Source: Mastigocoleus sp. MO_188.B34 (GTDB lineage: Bacteria; Cyanobacteriota; Cyanobacteriia; Cyanobacteriales; Nostocaceae). From it: 58,033 bases of DNA. This document shows, piece after piece, positions 8,739 through 16,342 of the stretch. Made by a program: the position numbers and the translations under genes. Under the pieces are notes generated by a model that had not been told where the DNA came from, did no database searches, and worked only from the letters and a program-made list of their open reading frames with translations. The stretch is from the NCBI RefSeq assembly GCF_030065675.1, contig NZ_JASJDK010000043.1, positions 1 through 58,033 on the forward strand. The letters are read 5' to 3'. Within the stretch, counting starts at the first letter, position 1, and each line of letters opens with the position of its first letter.

Positions 8739-10334
8739 TTACGCAGTACGGAAACGGGCTAACTCTTCACCTGTTTTAGCATCGTGAGCATGAACCGTAC
8801 AAACCAAACAAGAATCAAAAGACCTAGCTACATGACCGACCTCCACAGGATCGGTGAGATCTTCAATTGGAGTACCAATTAATGCTTGTTCTACTGGACC
8901 GCGTACTCCTTCTGCATCGCGAGGTCCACTATTCCAAGTGCTTGGAGCCACAATCTGATAGTTATTGATTTTACCATCTTCAATATCGACCCAGTGACAC
9001 AAAGAACCTCGTGCAGCTTCTGTTGCACCCCATCCCCGTCCATCTTTTTCTTGAGGCTTAATATACCAGGGATCGTTAAGACGGAACTCTTGCAAACAGC
9101 GTTCGGCTTGACGATATAACTTCACAAGTTCGTGAACTCTTGCTAATTGACGTAGGTGAATGCTAGCACCACCCATACGTTTAAAAGTATCAAGGATAAA
9201 TCCATCATAATGCTGCCAAGATTCGCCGTGTTTACCACCAGCAACTAATTGACGAGCTAAAGGACCCGCTTCCAAGCGACCATAATCTTGATGTTTGACT
9301 GCAGTTGACCAAGAATATTTACCATTAAAATCTTTGGCATTATTTTGTATTGGTTTAGTTTTGCGATCGAGAGGGTAAGTATCAGCTTCTCCTTCAGAAT
9401 ACCAAGAGTGAACTGTATTTTCCCGAGCAAAAGAATGGTGCATCGGTACATGGGTGTCACTAGAAGCTTCATACACTCCACTTTTCATTATCATGGCAGC
9501 ATTACGTCCCTCAATACTGGGATTTTGATACTTTGCCTCGTGGGGTAGATATCCCCAAGTAACGTACTTACCTACACCGGCACCATATCTATCTAAACCT
9601 ATATCTAAGCCCATCCGCCAATAGAAACCTAAGTCGGAATTACGGTGGCTGAGATTTTCATCTAACCATACCATAAAATCCTCATAAGTTTGAATTTCTT
9701 CATAACGTTCTAAAGAACATCCCAACCATACAGGCTCTAACCAGCTAGTGCGGAAATATTCTAGAATTGATAGGGCACGGGTAACATCGGTTAAAGTAGG
9801 GGCACACATTACACCCCCTGGTACCATATAACTAGAGTGGGGCCATTGTCCGCCAAAAAGGGCATAAATTTCTACAGGTTTGGCAGAAATAGTAATACCT
9901 TTTTCGTAGGAGGTGCCACTAAAAGCAGCAAATCGCTCACAAGCTTCTGTATAGAAAATACTATTTTGATACTTTTTGTTAGTTAAGTCTGTAGCAAAAA
10001 TACCATAAAAATAACGCGGTATACTTTGTAGAGTTTCAACTATTTGACCCAGATTTCTAGCTAAAATAGCATTACGTGGAACTTCTGTTTGCCAAGCAAC
10101 ATCCAATGCCCAAGAGGCACTCGTAAGATGGGATGCTCCGCAAATACCGCATATTCTGGGAGTAACAATTAAGCCTGCTTGTGGATCTTTGCCACGTAAA
10201 ATAACTTCAAATCCGCGAAATAGTTCCGCATGGGTCCAAGCATTTACTACATGACCATCTTCAACTTCTACTCTGACATCTAAATCGCCCTCTACTCTCC
10301 CGAGGGGCGAAATATCTAAAGTTTGAATTTCCAT
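8739..10334 (-). CDS. hupL: [NiFe] uptake hydrogenase large subunit
   Basis: This 531-residue subunit carries the Ni-Fe active site and, with HupS, re-oxidises H2 made by nitrogenase. The N-terminal metal-binding motif is RICGICGASH; the C-terminal one is DSCLVCTVH (Cys509, Cys512). A 16-residue tail after His515 (AHDAKTGEELARFRTA) should be removed by the HupW protease once nickel is inserted. The ATG at 10334 is chosen because AGGAGAGGAG lies just upstream and the protein then begins MEIQTLDISPLGRVEG, the family's normal start; the frame stays open further upstream only through repeats and into hupS. The gene is uninterrupted: the excisable element found in hupL of some Anabaena strains is absent. 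Confidence 0.97.
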   Translation of the reverse strand: MEIQTLDISPLGRVEGDLDVRVEVEDGHVVNAWTHAELFRGFEVILRGKDPQAGLIVTPRICGICGASHLTSASWALDVAWQTEVPRNAILARNLGQIVETLQSIPRYFYGIFATDLTNKKYQNSIFYTEACERFAAFSGTSYEKGITISAKPVEIYALFGGQWPHSSYMVPGGVMCAPTLTDVTRALSILEYFRTSWLEPVWLGCSLERYEEIQTYEDFMVWLDENLSHRNSDLGFYWRMGLDIGLDRYGAGVGKYVTWGYLPHEAKYQNPSIEGRNAAMIMKSGVYEASSDTHVPMHHSFARENTVHSWYSEGEADTYPLDRKTKPIQNNAKDFNGKYSWSTAVKHQDYGRLEAGPLARQLVAGGKHGESWQHYDGFILDTFKRMGGASIHLRQLARVHELVKLYRQAERCLQEFRLNDPWYIKPQEKDGRGWGATEAARGSLCHWVDIEDGKINNYQIVAPSTWNSGPRDAEGVRGPVEQALIGTPIEDLTDPVEVGHVARSFDSCLVCTVHAHDAKTGEELARFRTA

Positions 10335-10467
10335 TCTCCTCTCCTTTTGGCGACTGGGGATAGCACTGTGTGCCGCCTTGCGGCATATAGCGACTGGGGA
10401 TTGGCGACTGGGGACTTGCAATTGGGGACTGTTTACTCCTAATCGCTTATCGCCTATCCCCAATCCC
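10335..10467. repeat. hupS-hupL intergenic STRR with hairpin
   Basis: This 133-base gap holds copies of the GACTGGGGATTG-type heptamer repeat (CCCCAGT family) and a compact hairpin, TGCCGC-CTT-GCGGCA, at 10371-10385. A comparable repeat-containing hupS-hupL spacer is known from Nostoc punctiforme, where a role in transcript stability has been discussed. Here it separates two co-directional genes that must be made together. Confidence 0.7.
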
Positions 10468-11430
10468 TTAGACAGTAAAAAAGTCTTCTTCTGCCCAACC
10501 TGGTGCGACATCTTTTGATACGATGCTGAGCAATACATAGTCGATTTTGTTGACCCCAGGAGGTGATTCCTTAGGAACACCCATAACAGTTTGGGTTTTA
10601 AATACTGTTCCTGGCTTGAGGTCATAAAATGGAAATTCAGGTTCCGTACAACCCAAACAGGGCATTCCAACCCGAGTTTTGGAAGAGACGCGGTTCCACA
10701 AAATCCGATTACAAGAAGAATGGGTCATGGGTCCACGACAACCCAAGTCATAAAATAAGCATCCTTTACGCTGACCAAATTCAGCCGCAGATGCTTTATA
10801 AGCAAAGTGAATATTGCGGGTACAACCTGTTTGGGTAAAACTTTTGAAAAAGGTTTGAGGACGATTTAGCTCATCAAAAGTGATATCTCCAATTCTACCT
10901 GTGGCGATCGCAACCAATATCTGCGTAATCCAATCGGGGTGAGCGGGACAACCAGGGATATTAATTACCGGTACTCCTGACTTGCTGCGAAATTCTTCCC
11001 CTAACAAACCACCCTGTTTACGTTTGAGAAACTGTAATCCTTGAGATTCGCTAGGATTAGGTTCCATCGCCGGAATTCCACCCCAAGTTGCACAGTCTCC
11101 CACCGCTACAACGTAGTTAGCCACTTGAGCTAAATCCGCTAACCAACTTTTCATTGGACGGTTTGCAAAACGGTTCCATTCACCGGTTCCATTTGGGGCG
11201 TTAACAACCGAACCTTCAAATACAAGAACATCAAGAGAAACTCTACCAGAAATGCAATCCCACAACAATCTTTGTACATTGTCACCCAACTCAGTACCTA
11301 AAGAAGGGTGCCACAATACATTAATGCCGAAATCAGTTACCAGATCGCAAACCGTAGGTTCTTCTGCGTTGAGAAATGACATGGTGTTACCCGAACAGGC
11401 TCCACCTTGCAGCCATAATAAATTAGTCAT
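10468..11430 (-). CDS. hupS: [NiFe] uptake hydrogenase small subunit
   Basis: This 320-residue iron-sulfur subunit carries electrons away from the HupL active site. It starts MTNLLWLQGGACSGNTMSF, with the first Cys ligand of the proximal cluster. Further Cys groups include GDCATWGG, INIPGCPAHPDW, TGCTRN, KGCLFYDLGCRGP and GMPCLGCTEP. It lacks the twin-arginine signal of proteobacterial small subunits, as usual for cyanobacterial HupS, so the enzyme faces the cytoplasm. It is upstream of hupL on the same strand. No strong Shine-Dalgarno sequence precedes the ATG. Confidence 0.97.
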   Translation of the reverse strand: MTNLLWLQGGACSGNTMSFLNAEEPTVCDLVTDFGINVLWHPSLGTELGDNVQRLLWDCISGRVSLDVLVFEGSVVNAPNGTGEWNRFANRPMKSWLADLAQVANYVVAVGDCATWGGIPAMEPNPSESQGLQFLKRKQGGLLGEEFRSKSGVPVINIPGCPAHPDWITQILVAIATGRIGDITFDELNRPQTFFKSFTQTGCTRNIHFAYKASAAEFGQRKGCLFYDLGCRGPMTHSSCNRILWNRVSSKTRVGMPCLGCTEPEFPFYDLKPGTVFKTQTVMGVPKESPPGVNKIDYVLLSIVSKDVAPGWAEEDFFTV

Positions 11431-12356
11431 TAGTGGTCTTTTGTTACAGACTTATAACAGTTAATAGTTAACAGTTAACTGTGCACTCACTACTTAATTT
11501 TCTGCACTTGATAATTCAATATTAATTGCTGAGACTTTATTTTTCATCTCAAGTATTTTTGAGCAAATTGTTCACTGTTTACATTATTTTTGGATGATGT
11601 GTGAATTGTTCTCATGTAGGGAAATATTAACAGCAAAGAGAACAAGTTAGACACAAATTTTACAGATTTTTTGGCTGTAAATTTTAATAATTTTTGTTGA
11701 ATTTGGTTTTATGTTATTTTATTACTTTTCTTTTAGTAAAAGTAAAATATCACGAGCAAACAAAAATCTTAAAACTGGGTTAATTATTTTTAATAAAATC
11801 TCACAATCCATATAATATGAGAAAAAAGATATTGAGATTGAAAAGACTTGAGTTACCAAATATCATATTCCGAACCTAAAACCTAAAATCTTAAATCTCA
11901 AATTCCAAATCTCAAGTTCCAAATCTCAAGTTCCAAAATCTCAACATGAAAATTTGGAATTGTTAATTAAATTTTCAGGAATGGTACTTACTAAAAAATT
12001 AAGTATCACAAATTACTTTTTGTAATCTCAAATAATTATGTATTGTTTTGATTTTAATTTACGCTGCATCAGTTTTAAATTAAACATCAAAAAATATATA
12101 GTTACCTAGGTTAAGGTTATATGGGGAATTTAATAAAGATTAGAGTTTGTTTTAATTCCTGATTTTCTAATACCAAGGTTGAATTAGAACTATTGGTTGT
12201 TTTAGATAAAAAAGCTACTCATTTATAGAATTCATGACGCTATACAGCAACAAATTTTTGGGTTAGGAAAATTTTTCTCTCTTCCCTGTTCCCTGTTTCC
12301 TGTTCCCTTTACATAAACTTAGTGCTATTTATTCACCTGCGTCGAGGAAATTGGTA
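11431..12356. other. Divergent promoter region between hupS and the hyp-cluster TPR gene
   Basis: About 925 bases, AT-rich. It must contain the hupSL promoter (minus strand) and the promoter of the plus-strand cluster. Visible structure: CTCAAATTCCAAAT-type direct repeats at about 11885-11945 and a TTCCCTG heptamer tract at about 12281-12310. I found no exact GTAN8TAC (NtcA) site in the first few hundred bases upstream of hupS. Confidence 0.55.
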
Positions 12357-13322
12357 ATGATCCCCAGTATGACAGATTCAGCTGTTAAAGCAGCGATGAA
12401 AGCTATTACCGAAACTTCAGCAACTACACCAGAAAAAATTGAGATGCTGATTGAAATTGCACAGGGTGTACTTAAAAAGCCCAAAACTGCTGATGATGTA
12501 TGGAATGCAGTCGCACTATATGATAAAGCTGATGAACTATGTCAAGGGGAACATCCTCTTCTAAAAGCTCGGGCTAAACTAGGTAAAGCCAATGCTTTAA
12601 GGACAATTCCAGATAATGGGACACAATTACTGTTACAAGCTAAAACCAATTACCAAGAGGCTTTACCAGTTTTACAAGAGTTAGCTTCACCTCCAGAATT
12701 AGCAGAAGCACAAATGAATTTGGGTTTGGTATTGCAGTCACTTATACCGTTTAAATTAGCTCAAGTTACGGAATGCATCCAAATTTATCAACAAGCTTTG
12801 CGAATCTTCACCTATCAACAGTACCCACAGGAATACGCTATTTTGCATAATAATATTGCGATCGCATATCTTTCCATGTCCACAGGTTCGCAACAACAAT
12901 ATTTATATGAAGGTTTAGCGGTACAGTCATTTGAAACTGCATTGAAGCACATTAACTTGATCGAACACCCGAAAGAATATGCAATGTTGCAAAATAATCT
13001 GGGTAATGCACTGCAATATTTACCATCTTCCCATCCCTTCAAGAATAATTTGCGGGCTGTTACTGCTTACGATGAAGCATTAAAAATTCGTAATGCTCAA
13101 GATACACCTTTAGAATATGCGAATACAATTGCGAATAAAGCTAATGCTCTAATTAACTTACCAGACAATCTAGAAAAACCAGAGTCAGGAAATAGTAGGA
13201 ATCTCCAAAAAGCAATTAATTATTATCAACAAGCATTTGACATTTTTATTAAAAATAAACAAGATGAGCAGGCACAAGTTGTTAGTCAAGCATTACAAGA
13301 ATTAGGTGTTGCTAAGGAGTAA
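12357..13322 (+). CDS. Tetratricopeptide-repeat protein of the extended hyp cluster
   Basis: About 321 residues from the ATG at 12357, chosen over the TTG at 12351 because GAGGAAA then has proper spacing. The protein is all-helical with TPR-like units (LAEAQMNLGLVLQSL, YAILHNNIAIAYLSM, YAMLQNNLGNALQYL, LEYANTIANKANALI). TPR arrays are protein-protein scaffolds. A TPR gene also occurs just upstream of the Nostoc PCC 7120 hyp genes in a group called the extended hyp operon. Its partner, perhaps a hydrogenase or maturation protein, is unknown. Confidence 0.85.
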   Translation: MIPSMTDSAVKAAMKAITETSATTPEKIEMLIEIAQGVLKKPKTADDVWNAVALYDKADELCQGEHPLLKARAKLGKANALRTIPDNGTQLLLQAKTNYQEALPVLQELASPPELAEAQMNLGLVLQSLIPFKLAQVTECIQIYQQALRIFTYQQYPQEYAILHNNIAIAYLSMSTGSQQQYLYEGLAVQSFETALKHINLIEHPKEYAMLQNNLGNALQYLPSSHPFKNNLRAVTAYDEALKIRNAQDTPLEYANTIANKANALINLPDNLEKPESGNSRNLQKAINYYQQAFDIFIKNKQDEQAQVVSQALQELGVAKE

Positions 13323-13629
13323 AAAGTAAGAAGTAAAAAGTAAAAAGTAAGAAGTAAGTAATAAGTCATAAGTAATGAGTAAAAATAATGAGTAATTGGT
13401 ACAGATAAGAGTTTTAAATACTAATTATATATAATGTTTTAGTTTTTCTCTGTGTAACTCCTATAAGTAAATATCTCTAGTACCGGTGCGCGGAAGTCAT
13501 TAGGGCAAGCGTGTCCGTAGGACATAAGTAAAAAGTCTTATAGTATCTAGCTTCTCGACTTTATAAATGGTTGCTTTATTTCCGCCGACTTGCACTAGTT
13601 TGTAGTTGCTATTAAAAAAGAGGAGAAAT
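13323..13629. repeat. STRR and palindromic repeats
   Basis: AAAAAGTAAGAAGTA and GTAATGAGTAA tandem repeats fill 13323-13400. A 27-base word with the GTCCGTAGGAC palindrome lies at 13509-13535 and recurs with one mismatch at 32081-32107. The last bases carry the AGGAG ribosome binding site of the next gene (13621-13625). Confidence 0.75.
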
Positions 13630-13896
13630 ATGTCTGAAATTTTGGCTAACCCAACAGTACAAGAATTATTGACAAATTTAGCTGCTGGTGAAATAAATTT
13701 AGCTACAGGATTAGTGTGGTTAATATTGGCAGCACTTGTATCTTTAACTGGTGGTGCTATTGGGGGAATGATTTTAGCCGGAAAAGATTTGGGCTATAAA
13801 TTCTCCGCTATTCTTGGTGGAATATTTGGTACTGCTAGCGTAATTCCCGCAACAATTGTAGGTTTATTTGTTCTCAATTTCTTAGCTGATTTATAG
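13630..13896 (+). CDS. Small two-helix membrane protein
   Basis: This 88-residue protein starts at the ATG at 13630, preceded by AGGAG at 13621; an upstream TTG would place that ribosome binding site inside the gene. Two glycine-rich hydrophobic segments (LATGLVWLILAALVSLTGGAIGGMILAG and AILGGIFGTASVIPATIVGLFVLNF, each given here in part) indicate two membrane helices. It resembles a small hypothetical gene upstream of the Nostoc hyp genes. The function is unknown. Confidence 0.75.
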   Translation: MSEILANPTVQELLTNLAAGEINLATGLVWLILAALVSLTGGAIGGMILAGKDLGYKFSAILGGIFGTASVIPATIVGLFVLNFLADL

Positions 13897-13904
13897 GAGG
13901 ATTT

Positions 13905-14129
13905 ATGTTAGAGATCGGCTGGTTTTCTACCAAGTTATTTTTTAAAGGCAAAATGCTAAGAGATCCAATCTACTTTTTCCAACAGATTGGAATTGGTTTT
14001 AGTATTTCCCTGTTATTACTAATGTGGTTGTCCCAAACTTCAATTCCTTTTTGGGGTACGATCGCAATATCTAGTTTTATCCCTGGGACTATGATGCCAT
14101 TTTTACTTAAAGATTTCAAAATTAAGTAA
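13905..14129 (+). CDS. Small hydrophobic hypothetical protein
   Basis: This 74-residue protein has a strong ribosome binding site (AGGAGG, 13896-13901) and starts 8 bases after the previous gene, so the two are translationally linked. It has a basic, amphipathic N-terminus (STKLFFKGKMLRDP) and one or two hydrophobic spans (GIGFSISLLLLMWL, FWGTIAISSFIPGTMM). It is probably an inner- or thylakoid-membrane partner of the preceding two-helix protein. The family is not recognised. Confidence 0.7.
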   Translation: MLEIGWFSTKLFFKGKMLRDPIYFFQQIGIGFSISLLLLMWLSQTSIPFWGTIAISSFIPGTMMPFLLKDFKIK

Positions 14130-14329
14130 TTATTAGTAATTATCTAGGTCTTGGGTACTGGGGATTAGGGATTGGATGTTGGGAATTGGACATTACACAT
14201 CAAACAAATAGTCCTTTCCAGATATAAAACATTTTCTACGGGTAACTCATTACCTTTCCCGATTCAAAAGCACGGGTTTTCTCTTCTTCCCAAAATATTT
14301 CTGATGAATTTTTATCATACCGAACAAAA

Positions 14330-14818
14330 ATGAATGATACTGAATTGGAACCTGCAAGCATTGATGAATTGGTAAAGGAAATCAATCGCTTTGAAACTAT
14401 CATTTCTGAATGGGATGAAAGCCAACGGTGTGTGGTTGTTGGCATACAAAGGGCTATTGAAGACTTACATAAAGAAGCATTGACGCGATTGATTAAGAAT
14501 ATCAAACAAGAATCAATGCCAGCTTTACGTCAGGCTGTTGAAGATGAAGTAGTCTATGGAGTGTTGCTATACCACGGACTCGTTAAATCTCCCTTACAGC
14601 TACGGGTTCAGACAGCCCTCGATCGAGTGCGACCACGCTTACAAAGCCATTATGGTGATGTAGAATTGGTTTCGATCAAATCACCAGATACAGTTGAAGT
14701 CAGATTGACTGGAACTTGTAGTCATTGTTCTGCTTCTGAGTTAACCCTATCCCAACTTGTTGAGGAATCCATCCAAGACCACTGTCCCGAAATCAAACAG
14801 GTTATTGCTGTTCGATAA
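14330..14818 (+). CDS. NifU-like Fe-S scaffold-domain protein of the hyp cluster
   Basis: This 162-residue protein has a helical N-terminal half and a C-terminal NifU-type domain at about residues 95-160. The cluster-binding CxxC is Cys130/Cys133 in RLTGTCSHCSASELTL. NifU C-terminal domains assemble or carry Fe-S clusters. A NifU-like gene lies in the same place in the Nostoc hyp region. Inference: it may supply clusters to HupS or HypD. Start is the ATG at 14330; no strong ribosome binding site is visible. Confidence 0.85.
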   Translation: MNDTELEPASIDELVKEINRFETIISEWDESQRCVVVGIQRAIEDLHKEALTRLIKNIKQESMPALRQAVEDEVVYGVLLYHGLVKSPLQLRVQTALDRVRPRLQSHYGDVELVSIKSPDTVEVRLTGTCSHCSASELTLSQLVEESIQDHCPEIKQVIAVR

Positions 14819-14952
14819 AGAAACAACTTAAATCTCATTCTCCCTCCATCGCAAGATTTAAGTTTTAAGGTTTTTACTATTCCTCCTTTGTAAGGAGGAT
14901 TTTCCAACCCTCAAAAATTTCACAGTTAATTTAGCTAGTTGATTTATTTCCT

Positions 14953-16167
14953 ATGCCCGATTCCCCATGTCCTACACCTATTTCCCATACTTCTCTAATG
15001 TCACCTCAAGGTGCGGCAGTTATTTTAGGACATAGTATTAAAGCAGGGGAATTAGCTATTCCGATCGCACCAAGCAAAATAAATATGTTTGGACCTCGAG
15101 GAGCTTGTTTAATATCGGAAAATGGTCCTTTGTGGATCGCAGATACAGGACATCATCGTCTATTGGGATGGCGAAATATTCCGGTTACCGATTATCAACC
15201 GGCTGATTGGGTAATCGGACAACCAGATTTTTACTGTGAGGGACAAAATGCTAAAGGTAGAACAGGAAGAGCAACTTTTAGTGTTCCCACAGGTATATGT
15301 AAATTTGGAGAAGGTTTAGCAGTCGCCGATGCTTGGAATCACAGAGTTTTGATTTGGAAAAACTTACCGGAAGATAATAATGTTCCAGCGGATCTAGTTT
15401 TAGGTCAGGCTAATTTTAATGATAACCAGGCTAACCGAGGTCAAAAAGATGCTGCTGCCAATACCTTAAATTGGTGTTATGGTGTTTTTTCCATTCGCAA
15501 TCAATTGTTTGTCGCCGATACTGGGAATCGACGGGTATTAATTTGGCATCAGTTACCCGAAGAAAATGGTCAACCTGCAGACTTAGTCTTAGGACAACCT
15601 GATATGATTTCTCACAATGAGAATGGTGGCGATCGCCCTTCAGCATCAAGTATGCGCTGGTGTCATGATATTACCCTATGGGGAGAACATCTGGTTGTAA
15701 CTGATGCAGGCAATAATCGCGTTATGATCTGGGAAGGAATACCAATAGCAAACAATACTCCTTGCAAAGTAGTTTTGGGACAAAAAAACTTTACTGTTGT
15801 CGAAATGAACCAAGGAGTTTATTTTCCTAATGCTAGTAGTTTAAGTATGCCCTATGGAGTTGCTGCAATTCAGAATCAAACTCAAACTAAAACTCAAAAT
15901 AAAAACCAAGATTGGTTATTAGTTGCAGATACGGCAAATTCTCGATTATTAGCTTGGGAAAAACCTTTATCAATAGAATCTTTACACGGGAAAACAGCCG
16001 ATATTGTGATCGGACAAAACAACTTTCAAAGCAAAGGAGAAAATCGAGATTATGGATTACCAACCAGAGATAGTCTTAATTGGTCTTACGGAATCAGTAC
16101 CTGTGGCAAAACAGTAGTAATCAGCGACTCGGGAAACAACCGGATTTTATTATGGAAAACAACTTAA
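14953..16167 (+). CDS. NHL-repeat beta-propeller protein
   Basis: This 404-residue protein repeats a motif seen as WIADTGHHRLLGW, AVADAWNHRVLIW, FVADTGNRRVLIW, VVTDAGNNRVMIW, LVADTANSRLLAW and VISDSGNNRILLW. That makes six NHL blades alternating with VIGQPDF/VLGQANF strands. NHL propellers bind proteins or RNA. There is no signal peptide. It sits between the NifU-like gene and hypF, as in Nostoc, so it probably has an accessory role in hydrogenase maturation (inference). Confidence 0.88.
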   Translation: MPDSPCPTPISHTSLMSPQGAAVILGHSIKAGELAIPIAPSKINMFGPRGACLISENGPLWIADTGHHRLLGWRNIPVTDYQPADWVIGQPDFYCEGQNAKGRTGRATFSVPTGICKFGEGLAVADAWNHRVLIWKNLPEDNNVPADLVLGQANFNDNQANRGQKDAAANTLNWCYGVFSIRNQLFVADTGNRRVLIWHQLPEENGQPADLVLGQPDMISHNENGGDRPSASSMRWCHDITLWGEHLVVTDAGNNRVMIWEGIPIANNTPCKVVLGQKNFTVVEMNQGVYFPNASSLSMPYGVAAIQNQTQTKTQNKNQDWLLVADTANSRLLAWEKPLSIESLHGKTADIVIGQNNFQSKGENRDYGLPTRDSLNWSYGISTCGKTVVISDSGNNRILLWKTT

Positions 16168-16342
16168 ACCCAACATTATTTAATTTATATAGGCACATGT
16201 AGGGTGCCGTTAGCGACAGCGTAACGCACCATCAAACGCACCATCATGATTATAAGATTTTGAATTATAAGATTTTAGATTACAAGATTTTGGATTATAA
16301 AACTTTGAATTATAAAACTTTGGAAATAACAAAACCAAATAG
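16168..16342. repeat. Intergenic repeats before hypF
   Basis: A GTTAGCGACAGCGTAACGCACC palindrome-type word (about 16209-16230, given loosely) is followed by five imperfect copies of ATTATAAGATTTTGA at about 16248-16322. Confidence 0.7.

Noticed and set aside
10335-10670. N-terminal extension of hupL into hupS
   Set aside because: The extension runs through STRR and overlaps hupS; the ATG at 10334 has a strong ribosome binding site and matches the family start.
11657-11690. NtcA-binding site upstream of hupS
   Set aside because: The best candidate on the minus strand reads TTA-N8-TAC (one mismatch) and its spacing to a TAAAAT box is about 14 bases, not the usual 20-24.
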